DNA of 64,000 nucleotides from Phlegmacium glaucopus (GCA_015039465.1 MU130624.1:282540-346539); one strand, 5' to 3'. Counted from the first letter of the stretch, positions 20,404 to 32,500 are shown. The notes: generated from the sequence alone by a model not told the origin. Program-made: numbers and translations.

Positions 20404-22984
20404 CTTCATAAACAACAGGCGATATAGACGAAATCTGCGACTTCACTATTCGCGCGCACTCCTTAACTACTGTATGCGCCTTGGAAACACGGCGTTTCAG
20501 CTCCTTTGCCTAGACGGAGGTAATTCTCGGTAATTAGTACGTTAAGGCAATTAACTACTCCCCTTTTGGATGGTTACCGCTCGCAGAGCAACGGGACTTT
20601 ATAAGTCCCTAGTCACCTTACTCTTTTCTCTGCGAATAAACTTCAGTCCGTCTACCTTCTACTGTTGTCGTTCCTTGTGCCATGGTTACAATAACTAAGG
20701 TTTTGGTGTATTTGGTTTTCTACGCGTCCTCAACTCTTGACATTAACTAGACGCACTCGCCTTGTTTTTGTGCCACTTTTACTGGAGTGGAAATGGTCTA
20801 TAACTTCCTCATAATGCAGCTCATCGACGATTCGGCAAAGCCTGCCATGAACTGAACTGTCGTCGTATGCTTGTCTAATCCTAATAAGGTCTTGTGCAGC
20901 TTGCTAGTCGACACTGGTGCGGTCTACCGTTATACCAGTCGAATCAAGATGTCTACCCCCTAACATTACGAGGTCGTTGCATGGTTCGAAACTACTTGAT
21001 ATATAAGAGTGGCATGGATCCAGCCAAAGAGCTGCATATAGAGCTACTATAATATTATATAAGCCTATGCGATTTTCTGGTATATCTTGTAACATTCTGA
21101 CGTTACCTTCACAACTCTTGCCTTTTTAACATGGAATCATTTCCTTTCGAAGCCAAGGACAATCTCCTTAACTTCAATGAACCTGCACATTAACTACGCC
21201 TACCTTAAGCATACCTAGGTCTTTTTCACCTATCACACAATTGCACCTTTCATGGATGTTTATCCCTGGATAACTCCCCGAAGTATCCCAGACACCCTAT
21301 AAACCGTCTACTATATGGCTTACAATCTTAAGGTTACCCTTATGACTCGCGTCATTGGCCTCTACGTCACGGAAAAGCAACCCCCATGTGTCTCGTGGCG
21401 CGCAAACTTCTTTAGTTTTTTAACTGCGTATTGCGCGCCCTCGTATCGTCCGCTGGCTAAAGTATACTCTTTCCAAGCCGTGGACAAACCTACCATTGCC
21501 TGCCGACAAGATGTCCTTATCGTCCACAATAGTCAGTCCCATTCCTGACCTTTTGCCGGGTGTATCGACGTAAAATAAGCCGTTTTGACTTACGACGGGT
21601 CTCTTTGATAGGTCATGTGCTCTAGCTTTACAATCGGCCACAGCTTTGTTACGAAGCGGTGTTCCTATAAGACGTTCCTCAGGTAAAATTTACCCATTGT
21701 CTGGTATTTCCTGACTAAATGAATGATTTAGTCTTCTTATAGAGGCCCGCGGTCCGGTCCACCAACCTCTTTTATTCAAGAAAACAGAAGCTCCACCATA
21801 TACGACGTCCTTCACTCTTGCAGGATCGCCTACGAAATAGATCTTACATAAGCTTACTACGTTTTCCTTGTCTCTCCCGTCGCTCGCTTAAGTGTATGGT
21901 ACTGTAACAGTTGCTGCTGCGGCAGCACAGTTTATCTCACAACGACCGACCATGCCTACGTCATCATCGGTGCGCAGCGCAAGCAGTTGTCTTTGTAGGA
22001 CAACTTCTCTCATGCCCACTTGGACTTTGAAGTTTTCGAAAGCGGTTCGCCTACTCTCTATTCAAGCAAGACTTTCCAGGAGCTGGAGTCTTTGCTTGCC
22101 TCCCGCTCTTACGCCGACTTTATGTTGTTTTCTGGCTTTTATCGTAACTACAGCTGCAGCTTCAACTAGAACTAGGCCGTCTTTGCGCTAGACTATGGAA
22201 GTGCCTGCATTATGAGCTTTCGTCACTACCTAATCTGGACGAGTTTCTTAACTCTCCAGCCATGGTCCTTCTGTTAAACAAATTTAGCCAGTATCTTTTT
22301 GGCTTCCTGAAGTCTTTAAAACTTCATTCTTTACTAAATCAGATAGATTTTCATGGCCCTTTTCTTGATAACACATATGGATTTTATAACCATTTTCCTT
22401 TTTCACACGCGCTTTATTAATAAAGCCTTCGTGTAAGTTATAACCGAGTAAACCCTCGATCATTTTGGGATTTAATGAATTCCCTGTTACATACCACCTT
22501 CCTATACCATAGGCTGTGGTTTCGAATGACACTATGGACACAGTGAACATTTGCTTCGTTCGGCTCGTTAGTTTTTGGGATACCAAATAATTTAGGTAAC
22601 CGACACGGTAGTCGCGGCACCCTAAGTTATCCTTATCTAAAGCATCCTGGAAATGGACAAAGTTCGTTGGCACTACCGTGTAAACTAAGATAGTGGCAGC
22701 ACTATACGAATGAATGTCGATACCAACTCAATTATGGATCGGCTTATTTGATATGACGTGTTCTAAACCGTCTTAACTACAAACTTTTGTATATATTCGT
22801 AGTGCCAAATGGTTTTTTATAATAATCACTGGCGCTACACAATAAGTGATCATGGAAAACCTTCGTAAACGTATTTAATTATCCTTGCTGTAACTTTTAC
22901 AGTTCACGTATGGTAGGCCTTTGCCTACCTAGTTGCCTTGCACGTTTATCTTGGCAGTGTGTTTACGATTCCGTTACGTAATCG
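20404..22984. other. Block R3: literal string reversal of gypsy RT/RNase H/integrase
   Basis: Read backwards without complementing, this block matches copy A pol: reversed 20776-20830 equals about 7768-7831, and reversed 22930-22980 equals about 5628-5678. Pairing is p with about 28606-p. Its first 373 bases equal the last 369 or so of block R1. Turned round in place, its inner end joins 22985 and continues the protease frame (SSDDTKYLL) instead of the premature stop seen as written. Confidence 0.9.
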
Positions 22985-24869
22985 GTATCATCGCTCGAAG
23001 TAATAGGTAAAGGTTCGTCACTCCCTATCATAATTCTTGCTGGATTCAACCCGATGCATACTTGGTGCTGATATATCCAGGGTGTTCCTAAAATAGCATC
23101 GTAATCCTTCAGATTTACTACGTTAAAACGTCGTGCGCTATTTATACTCTGATAAGCCAAGTCTACATTGACTGTTGAATTGATTTTGGATCTCGAGCCT
23201 TGAACTGCCAGCTGCAGTCCAATGGGCTTTGACAGTACGTTCTTTTTTATCTTTAATTGATCCACCACCGTTGACAAGATGAAATCGCCTAACGATCCCG
23301 AATCGACTAGCGCCCGAACTGGATTTCCGTTTATATTCACCCGTAAAACGATGGGTTTGGGCAGTAATAGACCTGCCACGTCTTTTATTCTGGCCGCGTT
23401 TCGTTGAATATCGACATATTTATTTTTGTCGACTTGAATACCGTTCAACGCGCTTAATAGCAATGCGCCCTCCGCTTCATCATCACTGAATTCATCAAGA
23501 TCACTCCAATCGGACCAATCGTCATCGTCTGAATCATCATCACTATCATCGTCATCGCCAGATATATTGGTTTCCAACGAAATTTTCTTGTAACAGCTAC
23601 AGTTATCCTCTAAAGTCGTAGCATGCCATGGAAAATGTTGCATCCACTCATCGGCAATATCCCAGGGTGCGTCCTCGCCTGCGTTTGCCATACAGCGTTC
23701 TGCAAACCACTTTCCTAGGGAAAAATCTTCCCAACTGATGATATTCCAAGACAGGTAGGATTCAAAACCCTGTATCCTATCGTATATGCGCACCACACCA
23801 TCATAAACATTTATACGAAAACGGTATTCTCCTACTACGTATGTTGGATCTGCGGGTACGCCGTCACTGGGATATGGCTGGCATCTCGATAACGCAACCC
23901 CAATTCTTTCTAAAGTTGTCTCTTCCTCGTCGTCTTCTTCGACGACTAAAGTTGGTAATTCGCTATAAGGGTCTTCATACCCTACCGGTATCGGATGGTA
24001 ACCATGTTTTTGATACCCAATATATCTTTTGTAGAAAAGATCATCCTTCGAGATGCGTTTCCAATACCACTGTATCAGATTAAACGATGAGTCTTCCAAA
24101 AGGCTCTTTTCTATCTCTGATATCAGACTTAAATCGTCGTCGACAATAATATAAGTTGAACTTCCAAACTTTTTCAAGTACATATGGAATCGGAAATCAG
24201 ATTGAGTTTCCGGTCTTACATTCGGGAAATGAGAGTGAATGCCATTAAACAGTAGATGCCTTGCTACCAATATTCTAGGATCCTCCATTAGAGGATAATA
24301 ATCCCCTCTGATGGGATCTTTTAAACCTAGGATACGAGCGCGTTTTTTAGCATACCAATTCCCCAGATTGAATTTCACATTGTTAATACTTGATTTATGT
24401 ATCGTGATCTCAAAATTGACTAAGTGATCTCTAATTATGAGGATGTCAGGATCTCGATGGCATCAAGTAACCTTAAATCTCCTATCTGGTGGACAGCAGC
24501 TCCTGCCCCAGCGCTTCAGACTATCACCTGGGTAAGGTTGTGAAACCGTTAAGGAGTACTCCGTAGTCATTTCATAACAATCTCCAATTTCACTTCGCGC
24601 CATTAGGTCTCCATGCTGCCAATTTGGGTAGTTTTTTCGCCAATTTATCAATTCACCCGTTTCAGACTCTTCGTCTGTGTCTATACCGATCGCTCCTACC
24701 GGCATTGAATTTAGGACTTCGTCAGGGTCGCTGAAATTTTCTACTAAATTCATATCTATTCTGTAATTTGGAATTCCAGGCGGTTTCTGTGTGCCTCCCT
24801 TTACCACAGCTCGGTGATGACAATTTCGGCTTATATGCCCTTCTTCCCCACAGTTAAAACATCTTCCGG
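22985..24869 (-). pseudogene. Gypsy copy B gag (zinc knuckle) and aspartic protease
   Basis: Reading from 24869 down, a CCHC zinc knuckle comes first (CFNCGEEGHISRNC), then about 115 residues to an in-frame TGA at 24463-24465, then an open frame of about 460 residues. The stop lies in the same frame as both halves. The corresponding codon in copy A (inside R1, read backwards) is CGA, so this is a C-to-T nonsense change. The downstream part is acidic in the middle (Asp-rich run near 23520-23570) and then contains the retropepsin domain: ALVDSGSLGDFI (active-site D-S-G) ... DAILGTPW. The upstream part of gag is lost at the gap. The stop at 22963-22965 is an artefact of the R3 junction. Confidence 0.82.

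Positions 24870-24896
<27 letters not shown>
24870..24896. other. 27-nt poly-A run, probable assembly-gap placeholder
   Basis: 27 adenines immediately upstream of the copy B zinc knuckle. If the placeholder is 25 nt as at the other two sites, two adenines belong to flanking sequence. Confidence 0.7.
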
Positions 24897-24900
<4 letters not shown>

Positions 24901-26950
24901 TATCTGAAAACAATCCTATAGTGGTTAATCTGTTCTTTAAGAGTAAAATTTAAAATAAAAGATTTTAATGTAGAATAAAGAATCTTTATTTATATAGAAC
25001 TTTAAACTCCGGTCTTCAAACATCATAACCACAATATTGATACTGTAGTGATTTTCATTTGTACTTTTCTTTTTTATGATGATTTGGTAAAACGGTTGAT
25101 CACTGTTGGAACTTAACCTAAGAACGTTATCCTCATATTAATTATAATTTTTTTGGACTTCAATATTTCATTTACTCTGTATAATAACTAATACATGATA
25201 CGGTCTGGTTTCTTACTACATGAAGACTAACCTTTATATATCACAACCACTGAACCTATTTATAAAAGTAATATCTATGTCCATGTTACACAGTAAATTG
25301 TACGTTTATTCATCTATAGAATGAATTCATAAACGGAACCCTATTTCACCAAGTCTTGGCCAAGCTTGGTCAAGTCTTGACCAAGAGTCTAAAGACCGGT
25401 TAGGTCTTGGTCTTGGTCTTGGTCTACCGACCCCCACTTGGTCTTGGTCTTGGCTTGGTCTTGGCGCCAAGCCAAGTCGACCAAGACCAAGAGACCTGAC
25501 CAAGTCTTGGCTTGAAACCGTAGGGATGAATCCAGAAGACTCCGAGGTACTATGATCTTAAAACTCGACAGTTTATGTCGAACTCGGGTCCTACAATTGA
25601 TACCCTAGTTGAATAAAAGTAGAGACTCAGACGGTCCGAGTCATCGAAAATCACAAATTTTCAGACCAGACCAGGCCAAAAAACTGGGAGTCCCGGAAAT
25701 TGGCTCTGACATTGGCCAGGCATCCGTCTGAAACATTTGATAACTATTAGTCACCTACTCTGATACTACTCAGCTAGAGGAAGATGGGAATGTGTGCTGG
25801 TAGTTTGGTATGAATGATTTTAAACTACACGTAAAATTATAAATAAGGGTGCACACGGCGGCGTAGTAAAGTAATAACTTTAAAAGTGACGGCAGAGCCT
25901 CACAGAACCAGAGGTAATCAGAGGTTTTTGTCCGCATCACTATTTCACTACTGTTAGTTAGTGATGACATATTCTAGAGGTAGGGTGTTACTTCGTAGGT
26001 TATACGTAGATTCTCAGTTCTGTAGACCCCGTGTCGTAGGTATAAGGACCGTTGTTTGTACAATGTATATAGCGTTGTGATGGATACCGCGTCTTCGACG
26101 AGTGTAGAGTAAGTTGAAGTGGTGTGAGCAAAGTAGCTGGTAATTTATATTAATGCATGGCGGAGATGGTTTTTCCTGATTTTTTACGGACTTACTTTTA
26201 GGTCCATGGGGCCGGGGATTTTCTGGCTCCTTTTTACGTCGACTATCAGTACACCTGACTTCCCGGCGTACCGTCCAGATAGACGGTAACTCTTGAACTT
26301 TCAAAGCAAACTCGTGGAGCCAGGATCCTAGTTTTTTCTGGTCTGACCTGGCGAATCCTGGTCAAATGTAGTCAAAAAAAACCAGGATCCTGACCAGGAC
26401 CAGGATTGACCAGAAGACGACTGTTTATATATAAAAACATAGTTCTTGTCAACAATCCAAATTATTATCGAAAGTTTGCTCTGGTTCTTGCAATTTAAGG
26501 CAACCCTAAACCTAAAAGATGTCATTATGATCATTTTACGGAATAAAATCGCTTATAAAATCTGATAAAATGTCTAGATAAATAAAGAGTCGGTCAAAAA
26601 TAACCTAAAAATTCTAAAACCCGAGCAACCTTTCCCCATTTAATCCCGATGGGAAAACGGTCAAGTTTGGCCAGACTTGGAGTTTTCTGGCCAATTAGCT
26701 CTGGTCAGAAAAAGGTCAGAAACTAAGAGTTTTTATTTTTCTGGCCTGGTGACCAGGCCAGAAAAAGGCCAGGCCAGGCCAGACCAATACCAGAAAAAGG
26801 CCAGAACATTGACCTGGAAGTTTGTGATCATCGAAAACAGGTCTCAAAGTTGGTGACAGTTGTCGTCCGTAGTTTAGAGTACCGGAGTATCGTTCCTCCT
26901 TTGGTGGACGTCGGACGAGGGTGAAGTGTTCATTGTAGTCCACTAGACTG
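24897..26950. other. Block R4: literal string reversal of repeat-rich sequence
   Basis: Read backwards without complementing, this block matches 18657-20378: reversed 25231-25310 equals about 20290-20375, and reversed 26900-26944 equals about 18662-18705 (pairing p with about 45607-p). It has many differences from 18657-20378, so it is a second copy of the same repeat cluster, not a duplicate of the same DNA. The right boundary near 26950 is approximate. Small frames here are artefacts. Confidence 0.85.
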
Positions 26951-27116
26951 GTTCTTATGGTTCGAACTGGTTCTGAACCAGAACCGAACCAAGAGAACCG
27001 GTTCTGTTGGTTCAGTTCTGGTTCTGGTTCTGGTTCTGGTTTTCCTAAGTGGTTCTGGTTCTGGTTCTGAGAAAATGGGTCCCAAACCGAACCGAACTGA
27101 ACTTTGGCAACCCTAG
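26951..27116. repeat. GGTTCT-array repeat, same family as 20082-20270
   Basis: Array of GGTTCT/GAACCA units with the end motif GAACTTTGGCAACCCTAG, which mirrors (as true reverse complement) the start GGATGCCAAAGTTCGG at about 20080. Subterminal-repeat design suggests a non-autonomous DNA element. Confidence 0.55.
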
Positions 27117-28066
27117 ACCTAAGGATAGAAAGAATATAATGGATTTCAGATGAGCCTACATATTAAAGATCCTTGCCAGTAAATATTAGGCTGTTATTGG
27201 TGACAGTCATATTATGTACTGTACATTTTGACTGACTGTGTGTACTGGGCTGTGCACCATAGCCATATATATGGGTTACAGCTGCTGTCTGTCAGCTACA
27301 GGTACCATGAGCCTTCTGGAACAGCATTTGTTGGTACAGGTATGGTACAGCAAAGTGCTATATATGCAGCAGTAAATGGCCAATGTTGGTGATATGGCCA
27401 AGTTCAAATTGGCCCAAATCAAGGAATCATTCTACTTATTTCATCATGGTTTTAAAGTCTCTTAACACTCCTCTTCTGCCCTTTGAAATCTCTAAATTAC
27501 ATTAGGCCTTAGTAATTACTGTTATGGCAACTATAAGCTTGTATTTGTGTTTGGTGCTGGGCAATATAGACCAAATAACTAGTGTCCTTATACACAAGCA
27601 ATCATTATCCCTATTGTTTAAAAGTCCAGTCTGGTCCAGTCTGGTTTTTTGACTGTCAGGACCTTTAACTGAGACCATAACTGGTCCACCTCAGTCCTAG
27701 GACCTCAAAAGACTGGGCTGGACCACTTAAGACTGGTTTACATTGGTTTTTTTTTTCTCCCTATGTAACATAACAGTTCCTTGATACAATCCTTATTTGA
27801 TAGGATGGCTCTTAAGTTCCTTGAGCAATTTCCCAGTAAGCAGTCGAGATCATGTCTTTTTTAGTTATAGGATAGTGCCCATCTTACCTGTCTAGTCATT
27901 ACATCTTTGTCATAATTTGGATAGGTGTCTGTATGGTAGTTTGGTATTACTCATGGCTGATTCTTATCACCACATACATAAGTACAAACAAGTACACAGA
28001 CCATGTACATTTAGTATAAGTAGTTAAGGTGCAGATAGTGGTTCTGCACCTTGGTCAATAAGTGTA
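27117..28066. repeat. Unassigned region with one transposon-end cluster
   Basis: No gene recognised. At about 27610-27765 there is a GGTCCAGTCTGG...TTTTTTGACTGTCAGGACC cluster that is the reverse complement of the motifs at 19200-19290 and 19880-19950. The rest shows nothing I can name. Confidence 0.4.
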
Positions 28067-28499
28067 CTTTACAGTCCCCCATGTTGTCCGGCGGACTCCA
28101 CTAAAATTCCGGTAAAAGTCCAGTCAGAGTCCGGTCAGAGTCTGGTCAGAGTCCGGTGAAAGTAGAAAAATGCCTGGACTGTATGTCTGGTCACAGTCCG
28201 CCGGACTTTTGATAGAATTTAGGGTTATATTTAGATTTAGAGGTTAGGCTTAGGGTTATATTTAGATTTAGGGCTTAGGATTAATATTTAGGGATGGGGA
28301 TATTTTCTGTCCGCGCGGTAGCACATTCTTAGGTTAGGAGGGGATACAGGCATGTTTTGTACTTCCACCGGACTTCCACCAGACTTCCACCGGATTCTGA
28401 CCGGACTCTGACCGGACTCTGACTGGACTCTGACCGGACTTTTCTGGAGTCCAGTCAGTCCAGCGGAATTCCAGCCAGACAATGTGGGGGAGTGTAAAG
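28067..28499. mobile_element. 433-bp MITE-like element with GTCCGG-type subterminal repeats
   Basis: Imperfect terminal inverted repeats: left CTTTACAGTCCCCCATGTTG, right end reverse-complemented CTTTACACTCCCCCACATTG. Inside each end are tandem 12-13-bp units (GTCAGAGTCCG and its complement). It has no coding capacity. The CTTTAC..CCCCCA terminus resembles the larger element at 53491-55836. Confidence 0.65.
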
Positions 28500-28654
28500 T
28501 CCTCGTCAATAACAACACTTTTGCGTTCTCCACTAGCATAACTGAGTACAGGGCTTGGCCTGTCTTGGATTATCCTTGACACGGTTATCCCCTAACAAAT
28601 CCCAGGAATAGCAGGACTATACTAGGAATCCTAGTGAAGTCTGTCAGGACTTGG

Positions 28655-29380
28655 TTGTGGAGTGTAAAGTTCTGAGAATTTGGTCAGAATTTGGTCAGAA
28701 TGATTCCAAGTCCAAGTGAAATTTAGCTGGGTTTTCACTGAGAACTCATTCTGACCAAATTCCAACCATCCTGCTCAGAATGTGTGGGGGTGTTACATTC
28801 CATTATACGTGACTCCGGTCCAGCTCTGTCAGAGTTGTCTCTGGTACTCCATACTCCATTCCAGTACCTTCCCTTGTATCCAGATCTACTCTTCCTTCAC
28901 CCAACTCCAAGACTTCTCCATATCATTCCGGCTCTTCCGATGATACTCCAAACCCATTACCACATCTTCACCATAACAACTATTTCTTTGTCATCACTTT
29001 CCCATTATCAGTCAGCACACCCGCTATGGATTATTCACCCAAGAATGCAGGACTTTCCAGGAGCAGAATGCAGCACTTTATATTTATCTTTTATATTTCG
29101 GTTGCTATTCCTTTTATTATTTAAGTACTCAAAACTTGTATGTATTCCTCAATTCAAATATCAACTTAGTTTCCTCCTCCTATTCATCCTCTAAGGTCCT
29201 GCAACTTCTGGTTCCACTCCATTCCATTCTTACTCCAAAATTAGGACACAAAGGTTTAGGGTAGCACAGCACATACACTGAGGATGAAGTCCTTATCCAT
29301 TCTGTGGTTCCATTCTGATCAAACTCTGTCTGATACTCTGGAATAGAGTTTCTGAACTTAACAGGGGGAAGGTAAAGCAC
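28655..29380. repeat. Short TIR element (CTTTACCTTCCCCCACA family) split by a solo LTR
   Basis: 28670-28790 is the reverse complement of the end of the 53491-55836 element. Its terminus (TGTGGGGG...AAGGTAAAGCAC) is interrupted by the LTR at 28791-29363. It abuts the 3' flank of the NB-ARC-TPR gene at the same junction as its full-length relative does in the right arm. Confidence 0.6.
28791..29363. mobile_element. Solo LTR (573 bp) with 5-bp target duplication
   Basis: Begins TGTTACATTCC and ends CTGAACTTAACA (TG...CA). It is flanked on both sides by GGGGG (28786-28790 and 29364-29368). Its sequence is the same LTR family as the one starting at 56346 in element C. There is no internal region, so it is a product of LTR-LTR recombination. 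Confidence 0.85.
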
Positions 29381-29558
29381 TTGAAATTTTGACCCTGGCC
29401 CTGGGTATTTTTTAATTTGTGGTGCCTAAAATGAAAGTTCCAAAGTATGATAGACTGCACCTTCTCTATAATTTTCTGCAAAAAAATTGGAATTTATGTT
29501 TGTGCTCCAAACCTTAATGACAACAAGATAGAGTACAAACACTACTTTGATGATTAGA

Positions 29559-32500
29559 CTACTTCAGTCTTCTTTTAGTCTCTTCCCTGTAGGTGACAAC
29601 TTCAAGCTCCAATTTCTCTGCCTCATTCCTCCTGCCTTTATTTCTGAATGTGGTTGCTAGATTTTCCATACCATTGAGGGTGTGTGGATGTTCTGCACCA
29701 AGCAGCTTCTTGCTCATGTCCATAACTTGAACCTGCAGCTGCTCTGCCTCATTCCACCTTCCCTGATTGTTGTATGTGGCTGCTAGATTTGTCATACTGG
29801 TGAGGGTGCATGGATGTTCTGCACCAAGCAGCTTCTTGCTCATGTCCATAACTTGAATTTCCAGCTGCTCTGCCTCATTCCACCTGCCCTGATATCTGTA
29901 TGTATATGCTAGATTTCCCATACTGTTGAGGGTGTCTGGATGTTCTGCACCAAGCAGCTTCTTGCTCATGTCCATAACTTGAACTTCCAGCTGCTCTGCC
30001 TCATTCCATCTTCCCTGATTGCTGTATGTGGCTGCTAGATGTGCCATACTGATGAGGGTGTCTGGATGTTCTGCACCAAGCAGCTTCTTGCTCATGTCCA
30101 TAACTTGAACCTCCAGCTGCTCTGCCTCATTCCACCTTCCCTGATTCCTGTATGAGTCTGCTAGATTTGTCATACTGTTGAGGGTGTCTGGATGTTCTGC
30201 ACCAAGCAGCTTCTTGCTCATGTCCATAATTTGAACCTCCAGCTGCTCTGCCTCATTCCACCTTCCTTGATTGCTGTATGTATTTGCTAGATGGGCCATA
30301 CTGTGGAGGGTGTCTGGGTGTTCTGCACCAAGCAGCTTCTTGCTCATGTTCATAACTTGTACCTGCAGCTGCTCTGCCTCATTCCACCTTCCCTGATTCC
30401 TGTATGTGGCTGCTAGATGTGACATACTGTTGAGGGTGTCTGGATGTTCTGCACCAAGCAGCTTCTTGCTCATGTCCATGACTTGAACCTCTAGCTGCTC
30501 TGCCTCATTCCACCTTCCCTGATTCCTGTATGTGCTTGCTAGATTTGTCATACTGTTGAGGGTGTCTGGATGTTCTGCACCAAGCAGCTTCTTGCTCATG
30601 TCCATAACTTGAACCTGCAGCTGCTCTGCCTCATTCCACCTTCCCTGATTCCTGTATGTGCTTGCTAGATGTGCCATACTGTTGAGGGTGTCTGGATGTT
30701 CTGCACCAAGCAGCTTCTTCCTCATGTCCATAACTTGAACCTCCAGTTGCTCTGCCTCATCCCACCTTCCCTGATTCCTGTATGTGTCTGCTAGATTACT
30801 CATGCTGCTCAGGGTGTGTGGATGTTGGGCACCAAGCAGCTTCTTGTGCATGTCCATAACTTGAACCTCCAGCTGCTCTGCCTCATTCCACCTTCCCTGA
30901 TTGCTGTATGTGCTTGCTATATTTACCACACTGGTGAGGGTGTGTGGATGTTCTGCACCATGCAGCTTCTTCCTCATGTCCATAACTTGAATTCCCAGCT
31001 GCTCTGCCTCATTCCACCTTCCCTGATTCCTGTATGTGCTTGCTAGATGTGCCATACTGTTGAGGGTGTCTGGATGTTCTCCACCAAGCAGCTGCTTGCT
31101 CATGTCCATAACTTCAACCTGCAGCTGCTCTGCCTCATTCCACCTTCCCTGATTTCTGTATGTGGCTGCTAGATTTGTCATACTGTTGAGGGTGTGGGGA
31201 TGTTCTGCGCCAAGCAGCTTCTTGCTCATGTCCATAACTTGAATCTCCAGCTGCTCTGCCTCATTCCACCTTCCCTGATTCCTGTATGTGCTTGCTAGAT
31301 GTGACATACTGTTGAGGGTGTCTGGATGTTCTGCACCAAGCAGCTTCTTCCTCATGTCCATAACTTGGACCTGCAGATGCTCTGCCTCACCCCACCTTCC
31401 CTGATTGCTGTATGTGCTTGCTAGATGTGCCATACTGTTGAAGGTGTGTGGATGTTCTGCACCATGTGGCTTCCTCCTTATGTCCATAACTTGAACCTCC
31501 AGTTGCTCTGCCTCATTCCACCTTCCCTGATTCCTGTATGAGGCTGCTAGATTTGTCATACTGTTGAGGGTGTCTGGATGTTCTGCACCAAGCAGTTTCT
31601 TGCTCCTGTCCATAACTTCAACCTCCAGCTGCTCTGCCTCATTCCACCTTCCCTGATTCCTGTATGTGCTTGCTAGATGTGTCATACTGTTGAGGGTGTC
31701 TGGATGTTCTGTACGAAGCAGCTTCTTCCTCATGTCCATGACTTGAACCTGCAGCTGCTCTGCCTCATTCCACCTTCCCTGATTGCTGTATGTGCTTGCT
31801 AGATGTGCCATACTGTTGAGCGTGTGTGGATGTTCTGCACCAAGCAGCTTCTTGCTCATGTCCATAACTTGAACCTCCAGCTGCTCTGCTTCATTCCACC
31901 TTCCCTGAATCCTGTATGTGCTTGCTAGATTTCCCATACTGCTGACGGTGTCTGGATCTTCTGCACCAAGCAGCTTCTTCCTCACATCCATAACTTGAAC
32001 CTCCAGCTGCTCTGCCTCATTCCACCTTCCCTGATTCCTGTATGTATTTGCTAGATGTGCCATACTGTTGAGGGTGTCTGGATGTTCTGCACCACGCAGC
32101 ACCCTCCTCATGTCCATAATTTGAACCTCCAGCTGCTCTGACTCATTCCACCTTCCCTGATTCCTGTATGTATTTGCTATATGTGCTATACTGTTGAGGG
32201 TGTCTGGATGTTCTGCACCAAGCAGCTTCTTGTTCATGTCCATAACTCGAACCTCCAGCTGCTCTGCCTCATTCCACCTTCCCTGATTCCTGTATGTGTC
32301 TGCTAGATTTGTCATACCATTGAGGGTGTGTGGATGTTCTGCACCAAGCAGCTTCTTCCTCATGTCCACAACTTGAACCTTCAGCTGCTCTGCATTGTCC
32401 CAGTCACCATTCTCCCCCATTACTAGTGAAAATTTGCTCCATTTATCATCATAGTACTGCTCAATATGTTCTGTCTGACTTCTATGCAACTCATTTGTCT

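Larger units (their letters stand above)
20404..24869 (-). mobile_element. Ty3/gypsy LTR retrotransposon, copy B (partial)
   Basis: Second copy of the element at 3519-9778. True-orientation gag/protease lies at 22985-24869 on the minus strand. RT to mid-integrase is present only as the string-reversed block 20404-22984. Both ends are cut by poly-A runs, so neither LTR is present. Where comparable it is nearly identical to copy A, implying recent activity, but it differs at scattered bases. Confidence 0.82.

Noticed and set aside
20904..22673. Various frames in 20404-22984 and 24897-26950
   Set aside because: Arise from string-reversed sequence.
22963..22984. Stop codon ending the copy B protease
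   Set aside because: It lies in block R3; after un-reversal the frame continues.
9779..24896. Poly-A runs as tails of LINE/SINE or retrocopies
   Set aside because: No LINE/SINE body precedes them, lengths are 25, 25 and 27, and they lie at discontinuities.
29559..32400. Regular 126-bp repeats as a CRISPR-like or satellite array
   Set aside because: The period is a multiple of three, the units encode TPR motifs in frame within an NB-ARC gene, and there are no unique spacers.
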